Assembly: GCF_006517275.1 (NCBI RefSeq)
Contig: NZ_CP041191.1
Location: 4,893,001 to 4,957,000 of the forward strand
DNA: 64,000 bases
From: Labrenzia sp. PHM005
Lineage (GTDB): Bacteria; Pseudomonadota; Alphaproteobacteria; Rhizobiales; Stappiaceae
Direction: 5' to 3'
Shown: one piece after another, positions 25,385 through 32,442 of the stretch
Numbering within the stretch: position 1 is the first letter of the stretch
Layout: the number at the start of each line of letters is the position of its first letter
Program-made: the position numbers and the translations under genes
The notes under the pieces: generated by a model
The model's database searches: none
The model's input: only the letters and a program-made list of their open reading frames with translations
What the model was told of the DNA's origin: nothing

Positions 25385-26154
25385 ACGCGGATCTCGACCG
25401 CTTCCGCTCAGAGCTGACGGCCCATCTGGACTGGTTCGCCGAGCACGGCCGCAAGGTCCGTTTTTGGTGGCGTGACGATGACGCGTTTGAGCCGACGCCA
25501 CCGCTCGACCGGATGCTTGGGCTTGCCAACAAACATAATGTTGAAATCGCTCTCGCCGTTATTCCGAAGAACGCTGGCGAGGCCTTGAGCGCCCGCCTGG
25601 AGACCGAACCGCTTGCGCAAGTGCTGCAACACGGCTGGCACCACAAAAACTATCAGCGCAAGGATCTTGGCGAGCGCGCGGCCGAACTCGGCAGCCGCCG
25701 GGACATGGACGAACTGCGCGCCCAGCTCACAGACGGCAAGGCCAACCTTGAGCGGCTCTTTGGAACCAAATTCATTCCGGCCATGGTGCCACCGTGGAAC
25801 CGGATTGCCCGGCCGGTTGCCGATATGCTGCCGGAGATCGGCCTGCCGGGTCTCTCAACCTTTACCTGGCTCAACGCGCCGCGCGCCCATCAGGTCCAGA
25901 GCCACGTCGACATCATCAAGTGGAAACGCGAAGTCCGCTACATCGGCTGGAAAAGCGCCGCACAGCGGTTTGACCTGCAGCTTTGCCGACGCCGGACCAA
26001 CCCACAGGAGCCGCTCGGCATTCTGACCCATCATTTGGTCCATGACGACGGTTGCTGGGAATTTCTGGACGAGTTTCTCGCCATTGCCGCCCACCACCCG
26101 GGGGCTGAGTGGCCACACATCAAAGATCTTTTTGCCTGTCCGCCGACCTTATAA
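25381..26154 (+). CDS. Polysaccharide deacetylase-like protein
   Basis: The 257-residue protein fits a divergent NodB-homology fold. The metal-binding Asp lies in RFWWRDDDAFEPTPPLDRM (residues ~34-52) and the two His in LQHGWHHKNYQ near residue 80. VPPWNRI near 135 corresponds to the Arg/Pro-rich motif 3. It would remove acetyl groups from an amino sugar or glycan. There is no signal peptide, so it may act on a cytoplasmic precursor, unlike most exported deacetylases. Its ATG overlaps the stop of the preceding glycosyltransferase by 4 bases. Confidence 0.82.
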   Translation: MNADLDRFRSELTAHLDWFAEHGRKVRFWWRDDDAFEPTPPLDRMLGLANKHNVEIALAVIPKNAGEALSARLETEPLAQVLQHGWHHKNYQRKDLGERAAELGSRRDMDELRAQLTDGKANLERLFGTKFIPAMVPPWNRIARPVADMLPEIGLPGLSTFTWLNAPRAHQVQSHVDIIKWKREVRYIGWKSAAQRFDLQLCRRRTNPQEPLGILTHHLVHDDGCWEFLDEFLAIAAHHPGAEWPHIKDLFACPPTL

Positions 26155-26174
26155 ACCGTTGAAGGCCTGCCGTT

Positions 26175-26480
26175 ATGACCGACACGCTTTATCTGCTGAA
26201 ACCCGGATTTGAAGATCCTGCCTATCCGGACACAACCTTCTATTGCTGGCACTGCGCCCTCATGGAAGGCGTGCTGGCGTCCTTCCCGGAACTTGGTGCG
26301 GACCTGGACGTCAAGCGTATCGCCTGGCCGCGTCCGCGAACCGAAATCGTTGAGCTTTTAGGTGAAGAAAACCAGAGCCTGCCGGTGCTGATCCTGGACG
26401 ACGGCGGTTTCATTGATGACAAGGATTCCATTCTGGAAGCGCTCACAGAACGTCACGGATTTCCGGAGCCACATCCGTAA
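26175..26480 (+). CDS. DUF3088 family protein
   Basis: The 101-residue protein matches DUF3088: LYLLKPGFEDPAYPDTTFYC followed by WHCALMEGVL, KRIAWPRPRTEIV, and LPVLILDDGGFIDDKDSI. It looks like a thioredoxin/glutaredoxin fold with a CWHC motif at residues 24-27 and a cis-Pro (SLPVLIL). A redox or thiol-transfer role is conceivable but undemonstrated. It is the last gene of the glycan operon, 20 bases after the deacetylase gene, with GAAGG before its ATG. Confidence 0.78.
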   Translation: MTDTLYLLKPGFEDPAYPDTTFYCWHCALMEGVLASFPELGADLDVKRIAWPRPRTEIVELLGEENQSLPVLILDDGGFIDDKDSILEALTERHGFPEPHP

Positions 26481-26522
26481 CGGTTTCCCCACGTCTCAAT
26501 TGCTGTCCCTATCGAGATGTAT

Positions 26523-26559
26523 CGGCATGGATTACCCGGTCAAGCCGGGTAATGACGAA
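26523..26559 (+). repeat. REP-like palindromic repeat, copy A
   Basis: The 37-base unit is CGGCATGGATT, hairpin ACCCGG-TCAAG-CCGGGT, then AATGACGAA. It is the mirror partner of the copy at 26639-26675. A truncated relative (GCATGGGTTACCCGGTCAAGCC) lies at 27533-27553. Confidence 0.75.
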
Positions 26560-26638
26560 GTGTGAGGATCAATGCGAGTGTATCCTCAGCCCCGCCGTTC
26601 AAAGAAAAATGTTTCCAGATACCCAGCCTCACCCCGCG

Positions 26639-26675
26639 TTCGTCATTGCCGGACTTGATCCGGCAATCCATGCCG
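26639..26675 (-). repeat. REP-like palindromic repeat, copy B (inverted)
   Basis: Read on the minus strand it is CGGCATGGATT, hairpin GCCGGA-TCAAG-TCCGGC, then AATGACGAA. It differs from copy A at six bases, all inside the stem and all forming three compensated base pairs, so the hairpin is kept while the sequence changes. Flanks and loop are identical. Confidence 0.75.
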
Positions 26676-27118
26676 TTACGGTTGTTGCATTCGCAACACT
26701 TAAGCATTTCAGCGTGTTCCCAGATCGAACCACCCAGGATTTAGGGCTTCAATCAACTCGATCTTACAAACCCAAACTGCATTAACGGACAATAACAAGT
26801 GGCATGCCGTCGCTTACAATTATCAATGCCTCTGGACCATTAAACGAATCGTCTTCCTAGCTGACTGTTAGCTGCCGGAATCCAGCAAAATAAAAACAAA
26901 TGCTTTTGGGTCACCTGCTTCTACATGGCTAACCATTAAACCGACCAAATCATTGATATTTCAGGAAGATAATTCGTATTTATTATAGATACTTACAATA
27001 AAACCACACGAAAATTACAATTGCAAATTATCATGTACTACTAAAACCTTCGTCACTTTCTCATCGAGAATACCGTCTAAGTTGTTTGTCTGCATCGTGG
27101 TGTCACAGTCTTGATCAC

Positions 27119-27433
27119 TCATACCTCCGTCACCCTCAACTCATAGACATCCCATTCAGGTGGATCTTCCTTCAAAGATTCGATTGCCAAATTGTTGATC
27201 ACACCCGCAGAACCGGGATCACCGGTCATGATCTTTTTATCGAAACAAGAGGCCATTTTCAGCATGTATGAGCCGTCTGAAAACAATGGTCCGCCCTCCA
27301 TGCCATAGACTTGAAGGCCACGATCATCGAGTTGTTTCAGGATCTCGAGAACTGCGGAGCGCCGGACCAAAACATCCGCCGGGCATCTCAAGTCGAAGAA
27401 CTCAGACGCATTTTTAATGACTTTCCGTTGCAT
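27119..27433 (-). CDS. Unknown protein, 104 residues
   Basis: I do not recognise this protein. It is soluble, mixed alpha/beta in character, with no signal peptide or membrane segment (start MQRKVIKNASEFFDLRCPAD; end PPEWDVYELRVTEV). The ATG at 27433 has AAAGGA at 6-base spacing; the longer frame to 27505 lacks such a site. It stands alone between an AT-rich tract and two REPIN-like repeat doublets. Size and isolation recall immunity or orphan accessory proteins, but nothing in the sequence proves that. Confidence 0.55.
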   Translation of the reverse strand: MQRKVIKNASEFFDLRCPADVLVRRSAVLEILKQLDDRGLQVYGMEGGPLFSDGSYMLKMASCFDKKIMTGDPGSAGVINNLAIESLKEDPPEWDVYELRVTEV

Positions 27434-27613
27434 GCGAATTCCTTTGCAGAACCCTTTTTGGCGATTACACGATCCACACAAGATAGATAAGGAAGCACAC
27501 ACCACAAACTCTGTACCCGTTGAAAGAGAGCAGCATGGGTTACCCGGTCAAGCCCACTGGTATGGGAATAAGAAATTGTAAAACGGAAGCCGCAGAATTC
27601 TGCTCTTTGTTTT

Positions 27614-27714
27614 GACGCCCCAGAGAAGGCTGGGGTCTAGTAATCACATGAATTGAAGCTGTCTCTGATCGCTAACGACACGGAGTACTGGCTCCCAGCC
27701 TTCGCTGGGACGAC
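27614..27714. repeat. REPIN-like doublet of two inverted hairpins
   Basis: The left hairpin CCCCAG-AGAAGG-CTGGGG (27618-27635, preceded by GACG) and the right hairpin TCCCAG-CCTTCG-CTGGGA (27693-27710, followed by CGAC) are inverted copies of one unit about 57 bases apart. The outermost stem pair is C-G on the left and T-A on the right, a compensated change. The interior has no gene. The layout is that of a short non-autonomous mobile repeat. Confidence 0.65.
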
Positions 27715-27833
27715 AATTGAGAGAGTTCAATTTTCGTTTAGAACTCTCACAAGATGAAACTCTAATGTGATTTCAGTCACTTCAAATGCGCCGACCTGAT
27801 TAAGCCGGACAGCCGGTAACTTGCTGCAAGGCC

Positions 27834-28364
27834 CTACTCCGCCGCCTCGACATCTTGCCGCAGGACAGCCGCATAGTCCCGCCGGAGGAGGGCCAGTTTC
27901 GGATCGATGTAACTCTTGCAGAAGGGCCGGTCCGGGCCTTTTAGATAGTAGTTCTGGAACTGGTCGTCAGACGCCTTAAAGTCCGCCAGGAACAAGGCTT
28001 TGGTGACAAGCGGTTCATCAAAACCCTTTTGGAGTTTGTGCAGAATACGCCCGACACGGACGCCGGTCCCGGCGTCATAGACGTAGATCGCACTGCGGTA
28101 TTTGCCGCGCATTTTGTGGTGGGAGGTCGCTGCGTGGGTGCGCAAGTGGACTTCGATCAAGACCTCAAGAGGGAGTTCTGCAGGATCGAAAGTGATCAAG
28201 ACTGCTTCCGACCACGACGCATTGGGCGGATCAGAACGAATAAAGCCCTGTTCCACCTGAGAAATGCCAGCAAGTGTCTGAAAGACGGCTTCGGTGCACC
28301 AATGGCAGCCGCCGCCAAGCCCGATCTTCACCTCAGTCTCCAATGTCCTAAAGAGAACGATCAT
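27834..28364 (-). CDS. msrA: Peptide-methionine (S)-S-oxide reductase MsrA
   Basis: The 176-residue enzyme repairs oxidised methionine (S epimer). The active-site motif reads GGGCHWCTEAVFQTLAG, a variant of the usual GCFWC with Cys kept. Other family features are the Glu in TEAVF, FDPAELPLEVLIEVHLRTH, and the YRSAIYVYD segment (usually YRSxIY). The C-terminus ends near DYAAVLRQDVEAAE with one further Cys (FCKSY) that could serve as resolving cysteine. I chose the ATG at 28364, with GAGGA upstream, over a longer frame to 28493. It stands alone and points away from the GNAT gene. Confidence 0.85.
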   Translation of the reverse strand: MIVLFRTLETEVKIGLGGGCHWCTEAVFQTLAGISQVEQGFIRSDPPNASWSEAVLITFDPAELPLEVLIEVHLRTHAATSHHKMRGKYRSAIYVYDAGTGVRVGRILHKLQKGFDEPLVTKALFLADFKASDDQFQNYYLKGPDRPFCKSYIDPKLALLRRDYAAVLRQDVEAAE

Positions 28365-28633
28365 TCTGCCGGTCCTCAAAAGATTCTCAAAACGCCCTGG
28401 CAAAGTTTCCCCCAAAGCAATGAGTTCTGACCGAGTTGACACACAACTATAACTAGAGGACGCTGCTTGAATGATCAAATGGCTACCCTTCAAGTTGCCC
28501 CTTCCTCCGGTGTTGCCTCGTCCAGGGAATACGATCGGGTTGGGTCTTCGGCCGCTTCATCATCTTGCAACCCTGTCTCGACGAACAGGGTTTCTGGCAA
28601 GACCTGCTTCCCGGCAAAATGAAGAGACCTGCC

Positions 28634-29197
28634 ATGGATATTGACACGCCCTCTCCTGCACATTTTCAGCCAATCGCCCGCAATGTGCCGTGGGTCAACG
28701 GCTTGACCATACGCGCACAAAAACGATCCGATGCCCCCGAGATTGCAGCATTACAAAGTCTACCGGGCTACCGCTATGGCACCTTGCAAATGCCCTATCC
28801 GCGACTGGCTGATGTTGAAAAGGAGTTGGACGGCAGCACTCCCGGTCAGGTTTTGCTGGTTGGTTTCCTAGATGGCGTGCTGGTAGCCCACGCAGGTTTC
28901 AGCCGTTATTCGGGCCGCCGCAGCCATACCGCAGGACTGGGGATCGGTGTCCATGATGCCTACACGGGGCGCGGTATCGGCCAGGCCCTGCTAGCCGAAC
29001 TTTTAGCCATTGCAGATGACTGGATGGACGTTCGGCGCATGGAACTAACTGTCATCGCTGACAATGCCGCCGCAGTCCGTCTTTATGAAAAAGCCGGTTT
29101 CATGATCGAAGGCACCTTGAAGGCCTATGTCTACAGGGACGGCGAATATGTGGACGCCTATGCCATGGCACGGCTGCGCAAAGCGTCATCCAGTTAG
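28634..29197 (+). CDS. GNAT-family N-acetyltransferase
   Basis: The 187-residue protein has a GNAT fold: the acetyl-CoA loop is GIGVHDAYTGRGIGQALLAEL (read as GIGVHDAYTGRGIGQALLA), followed by LTVIADNAAAVRLYEKAGFM and GTLKAYVYRDGEYVDAYAMA. It acetylates an amine or a protein N-terminus; members with this ending are often annotated as RimL- or phosphinothricin-type. The start is uncertain: ATG at 28634 was chosen, with 28619 as alternative. It stands upstream of the nitrile hydratase operon but has an 83-base gap and probably its own promoter. Confidence 0.8.
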   Translation: MDIDTPSPAHFQPIARNVPWVNGLTIRAQKRSDAPEIAALQSLPGYRYGTLQMPYPRLADVEKELDGSTPGQVLLVGFLDGVLVAHAGFSRYSGRRSHTAGLGIGVHDAYTGRGIGQALLAELLAIADDWMDVRRMELTVIADNAAAVRLYEKAGFMIEGTLKAYVYRDGEYVDAYAMARLRKASSS

Positions 29198-29239
29198 AGC
29201 GCAGAACAGGTTTGCTCCCTTGGAATTTTCCAAGAAGTG

Positions 29240-29255
29240 CCTAATATCCATTAGG
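29240..29255. promoter_or_regulatory. Inverted repeat upstream of nitrile hydratase operon
   Basis: CCTAA-TATCCA-TTAGG is a perfect 5-bp palindrome with a 6-base spacer, ending 25 bases before the nthA start. A second short repeat CTTGG-AATTTT-CCAAG lies at 29219-29234. Either may be an operator; no cognate regulator is adjacent. Confidence 0.35.
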
Positions 29256-29280
29256 TATTCTGATCACACCCGGAGCCACC

Positions 29281-29913
29281 ATGTCTCACGATCACAGCCA
29301 TGATCACGATCATTCGGAACTCTCCGAAATCGAATTGCGCGTGCGGGCGCTGGAAACGCTTTTGACCGACAAGGGATACATCGATCCGCCCGCGCTCGAT
29401 GAGCTGATCGAGACCTATGAAACCAAGATTGGCCCGAAAAACGGTGCCCGGGTGGTGGCAAAAGCCTGGTCTGATCCGGATTATCTGGACCGGCTGAGAC
29501 GTGATGCGACCGCAGCGATTGCCGAATTCGGTTTCACCGGCCGTCAGGGCGAACACATGGTGATTGCCGAAAATACCGAAGACACCCACAACATGGTCGT
29601 CTGCACCTTGTGTTCCTGTTACCCGTGGACCGTTCTGGGCCTGCCGCCGGTCTGGTACAAATCCGCACCCTACCGCTCCCGTGCGGTGCGCGACCCGCGC
29701 GGGGTTCTGGCCGAATTTGGTGTCACCTTGCCGGAGGACAAAGAAATCCGGGTGTGGGATTCGACCGCAGAAGTCCGCTATCTGGTGATCCCCGAACGGC
29801 CTACAGGCACTGAGGACTGGCCGGAGGAAAAACTCGCTGAGCTCGTCACCCGGGACAGCATGATCGGCACTGGCCTCGCTCTTAACCCTGCCACTTTGGA
29901 GGTGTCCTCATGA
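29281..29913 (+). CDS. nthA: Nitrile hydratase alpha subunit, cobalt type
   Basis: The 210-residue subunit carries the metal-claw motif VCTLCSC (Cys108, Thr109, Cys111, Ser112, Cys113) followed by YPW. Thr in the second position marks the Co(III) class; Fe enzymes have Ser. In the mature enzyme two of these Cys are oxidised. The enzyme hydrates nitriles to amides in the cytoplasm as an alpha-beta heterodimer. An unusual His/Asp-rich start ([11 protein letters not shown]) may bind metal. GGAG precedes the ATG by 7 bases, and the stop overlaps the beta-subunit start (ATGA). Confidence 0.95.
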   Translation: MSHDHSHDHDHSELSEIELRVRALETLLTDKGYIDPPALDELIETYETKIGPKNGARVVAKAWSDPDYLDRLRRDATAAIAEFGFTGRQGEHMVIAENTEDTHNMVVCTLCSCYPWTVLGLPPVWYKSAPYRSRAVRDPRGVLAEFGVTLPEDKEIRVWDSTAEVRYLVIPERPTGTEDWPEEKLAELVTRDSMIGTGLALNPATLEVSS

Positions 29914-30569
29914 ATGGCGCGCAGGATCTCGGCGGCCAGATGGGATTCGGCCCGATCGAGCTGGAAGAAAACGAGCCGAATTTTCACGCCAAGTGGGAAG
30001 AACGGGCCTTTGCCATCACGCTTGCCATGGGCGCCACCGGCAGCTGGAACATCGATACCTCGCGCCATGCCCGAGAAACGCTGCCGCCGCCGATCTATCT
30101 GAGCTCCAGCTACTACAAGATCTGGACTCTCGGCCTGGAAAAGCTCTGTCTCGACAAGGATCTGATCACAAAGGAAGAACTTGCCAGCGGCACAGCTCAA
30201 GACCCGGCGAAACCAGTCAAACAGATCCTCAAGGCAGACAATGTCGCCGCCGTTTTGGCCAAGGGCGGACCGGCCGACCGGCCGGAAAACGCCCCTGCCC
30301 GCTTCAAGACGGGAGACAGGATCCGCACCAAACGCATGCACCCGGAAGGCCATACCCGCCTGCCCCGCTATGCCCGTGATACGATCGGCACCATCGATGC
30401 TGTTCATGGCGTGCATGTCTTCCCGGATGCCAATGCTCATGGGCGCGGCGAACAGCCCACCTGGCTCTACAGCGTTGCTTTCAAGGGTACAGATATCTGG
30501 GGGCCGGACAGCGACCCCAAACTCACTCTTCGGATCGATCTTTGGGAGCCTTATCTTGACCCTGCCTGA
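29910..30569 (+). CDS. nthB: Nitrile hydratase beta subunit
   Basis: The 219-residue protein starts [16 protein letters not shown], the invariant beginning of NHase beta chains. Later conserved parts are [37 protein letters not shown] and [26 protein letters not shown] and the final [14 protein letters not shown] also match. The Arg residues that contact the oxidised cysteines of the alpha chain are present. The 4-base overlap with nthA ensures equal translation. The accessory gene overlaps its end by 14 bases. Confidence 0.95.
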   Translation: MNGAQDLGGQMGFGPIELEENEPNFHAKWEERAFAITLAMGATGSWNIDTSRHARETLPPPIYLSSSYYKIWTLGLEKLCLDKDLITKEELASGTAQDPAKPVKQILKADNVAAVLAKGGPADRPENAPARFKTGDRIRTKRMHPEGHTRLPRYARDTIGTIDAVHGVHVFPDANAHGRGEQPTWLYSVAFKGTDIWGPDSDPKLTLRIDLWEPYLDPA

Positions 30570-30906
30570 TCCCGTTCTTAGCACCCCGAACCTGCCGCTC
30601 GATCAGGACGGCGGTCCGGTTTTTACCGCACCTTGGGAAGCCAGGGTGTTTGCCATGACGCTGCAAGCTTATGAGAGCGGTGTGTTCACCTGGCAGGAAT
30701 GGGCCGAGACTCTGGGTGCGGAACTCGCCAAGGATGGCGATGGCAGTGGCGACACACTCGGCTACTACGATCATTGGCTGAATGCGTTTGAAACCCTGCT
30801 CACTCGCAAGGAAGTAGCGGAAGCCAGCCAATTACAGGGGCTGCGGGATGCCTGGGACAAGGCGGCCAAATCCACGCCCCACGGCCAGCCGATTGTTTTG
30901 GGTTAA
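30556..30906 (+). CDS. Nitrile hydratase activator (metallochaperone)
   Basis: The 116-residue protein is the small accessory factor (beta-like protein, P14K family) needed to load cobalt into the alpha subunit. Typical segments are VFTAPWEARVFAMTLQAYESG, FTWQEWAETLGAEL and GYYDHWLNAFETLL. No ATG fits; a TTG at 30556 has GGGAG 8 bases upstream and begins LTLPDPV, which matches how family members start. It overlaps nthB by 14 bases. Coupled translation is expected. Confidence 0.88.
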   Translation: MTLPDPVLSTPNLPLDQDGGPVFTAPWEARVFAMTLQAYESGVFTWQEWAETLGAELAKDGDGSGDTLGYYDHWLNAFETLLTRKEVAEASQLQGLRDAWDKAAKSTPHGQPIVLG

Positions 30907-30910
30907 AGAC

Positions 30911-31369
30911 GTGTCTTTGGAACTAAAAGTCCCGCCCGTTGTGGTTTTTCTGATCGCCTTGGCGCTCCTCTACGCCGGTCATGTCGCCCTTCCCTTTGCC
31001 AGCATTTCACCTGCTTTTCAGGGAACTGTAGCCTTTGTCGTCGCGTTGATCGGCTGTGCCTTTGGCGGTCAAGCGGTGGTTGCCTTCATCAAGGCCAAAA
31101 CCACCGTACATCCAATGAAGCCCGAAGAAGCAAGCACGCTGGTCACTACGGGCTTTTTCAAGGTGAGCCGCAATCCGATGTATTTCGGGCTCCTGTGCCT
31201 TCTGCTCGCCGCTGGGATCCACTGGGGAACGCTGACGCTTGTTATCATCGGCCCGCTGTTCATCTGGTACATGACTGAATTCCAGATAAAACCCGAGGAA
31301 GAACGTCTGAAAGAGGTCTTTGGCGAAGACTATCTGGCGTATCTTGAGAAGGTCCGCCGCTGGATTTGA
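30911..31369 (+). CDS. Isoprenylcysteine carboxyl methyltransferase-family membrane protein
   Basis: The 152-residue membrane protein has about four membrane segments and the ICMT/PEMT signature: TTGFFKVSRNPMYFGLLCLL, then EFQIKPEEERLKEVFGEDYL and a final VRRWI. Bacterial members are SAM-dependent membrane methyltransferases of mostly unknown substrate. The GTG at 30911 lies 4 bases after the stop of the NHase activator, so it is part of that operon. Its link to nitrile metabolism is unclear; it may only share the transcript. A terminator follows directly. Confidence 0.8.
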   Translation: MSLELKVPPVVVFLIALALLYAGHVALPFASISPAFQGTVAFVVALIGCAFGGQAVVAFIKAKTTVHPMKPEEASTLVTTGFFKVSRNPMYFGLLCLLLAAGIHWGTLTLVIIGPLFIWYMTEFQIKPEEERLKEVFGEDYLAYLEKVRRWI

Positions 31370-31374
31370 TGACA

Positions 31375-31403
31375 GGCCGCATGCTTATGCGGCCCGGCTT
31401 TTT
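31375..31403 (+). terminator. Rho-independent terminator of nitrile hydratase operon
   Basis: A perfect 8-bp stem GGCCGCAT/ATGCGGCC (31375-31382 with 31387-31394) with a GCTT loop is followed by CGGCTTTTT. Confidence 0.9.
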
Positions 31404-31418
31404 AGTAAGTGGTGAAAC

Positions 31419-32330
31419 CTATTCTGCGGCAACTTGAAGGGCCGGTCCGCGCTCTTCCCGCTCCATGCGGTCCGCCCATCTGTCAGCAAGATTGATCATC
31501 AGCGCCCGAATGGTGCGGAAGCCGACCATCTGCATCATCAACGCCGTTATCCCGTTCTTTGGTTCAACCTTGATGACCACTGAAAACTCGGCTGCGGATC
31601 CCTTCGATGTCACAGACCAACGGCCCTGTACCCGTTTAAACGGATAAGGATAATCGACCGCGTCCGTGTGGACCTTGAAGCCGAAGACTTTGCCGTCTTG
31701 ATAAAGATCGCAGGTTTCCGTCCAGCTCTCGCCTTTCGGGCCATAACATTTGCGGCGGGTGTTGGGGCCCTCTCCGCTAAGAACATCGACTTTGGAGAGA
31801 TTGTCCGCGACATCGGCATACCCCGGATGATCGGTCATAACCTGCCAAACCGTTTCTGCGGAGGCGCGCGTCTCGCGGGTCACTGATATCTCAAATCCCT
31901 TACCAGCTTTGGCCATTGAAAACCGGCTGCGAGGCGGTGAAAGCCGCAGCGCTATCAAAGACTGCGAGACTGCAAATCCGGCGACCCCGGCTGCGACAGC
32001 CGCCACCGCATACCAACCAAAACTGGTCAAATGCGCGGAAAAAAACACAAGAGCGGCGATACTCGCCAATACCCATGCATCATCCGCAACGGACACAAGA
32101 TAAAGATCTTTGGTCGTTAAAAACTTGTCCCTGGCGATCAGAGCGACATCGAAGGCGAAGATCAAAAGACCGCCCCCAACCAGTGCTGTTCCCAGAACAT
32201 GGGCGCTTGTTGGGGCGGCAAACAGAAGGTCGGCGAAGACACCAGGGAGTAAAAGCAAGGCGAGACCGGAGATTGCGGACGTCGCTGCGTTGGCAGTCAA
32301 TAAAGCTTGGGCAAACCGGCGTGTAGACAT
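31419..32330 (-). CDS. Membrane domain-SRPBCC (START-like) fusion protein
   Basis: The 303-residue protein joins an N-terminal four-helix membrane domain (residues ~5-130) to a C-terminal SRPBCC lipid- or polyketide-binding domain from about 148 (GFEISVTRETRASAETVWQV, MTDHPGYADVADNLSKVDVL, FKRVQGRWSVTSKG). SRPBCC domains bind hydrophobic ligands; fusion to a membrane anchor is uncommon. The ATG at 32330 follows AGAGG. It is divergent from an XRE regulator, with an inverted repeat in the shared region, so regulation by that protein is likely. Function unknown. Confidence 0.75.
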   Translation of the reverse strand: MSTRRFAQALLTANAATSAISGLALLLLPGVFADLLFAAPTSAHVLGTALVGGGLLIFAFDVALIARDKFLTTKDLYLVSVADDAWVLASIAALVFFSAHLTSFGWYAVAAVAAGVAGFAVSQSLIALRLSPPRSRFSMAKAGKGFEISVTRETRASAETVWQVMTDHPGYADVADNLSKVDVLSGEGPNTRRKCYGPKGESWTETCDLYQDGKVFGFKVHTDAVDYPYPFKRVQGRWSVTSKGSAAEFSVVIKVEPKNGITALMMQMVGFRTIRALMINLADRWADRMEREERGPALQVAAE

Positions 32331-32386
32331 AACGAACACCTCTCAAAGATTGTGAATGCCACGAAGCATGCCTGATCGCTGAATGA

Positions 32387-32402
32387 TCTCAATTACGTGA
32401 GA
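32387..32402. promoter_or_regulatory. Inverted repeat in XRE/SRPBCC divergent promoter
   Basis: TCTCA-ATTACG-TGAGA is a perfect 5-bp palindrome with a 6-base spacer. It lies 57 bases before the SRPBCC start and 41 bases before the XRE start, a natural operator position for an autoregulated divergent pair. Confidence 0.45.
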
Positions 32403-32442
32403 GGTAATGGACAAACGCCAATGTTCCGCTGAATAGTGTGGC

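Larger units (their letters stand above)
26481..27118. other. Intergenic, repeat-bearing then strongly AT-rich
   Basis: About 640 bases without a supported gene. The left third holds an inverted pair of 37-base repeats (listed separately), which may also end the glycan operon transcript. Bases 26880-27060 are much more AT-rich than the rest of the window. Short frames over the repeats (26552-26785) are not believable genes. Confidence 0.6.

Noticed and set aside
26552..26785. 60-77 codon frames on the + strand
   Set aside because: They read through the palindromic repeat copies; protein sequence reflects the repeat, not a gene.
27766..27781. TGTGA-TTTCAG-TCACT, a second CRP-like site
   Set aside because: One half site is imperfect and no gene start lies at a useful distance; the nearest downstream gene on the minus strand begins over 300 bases away beyond a repeat element.
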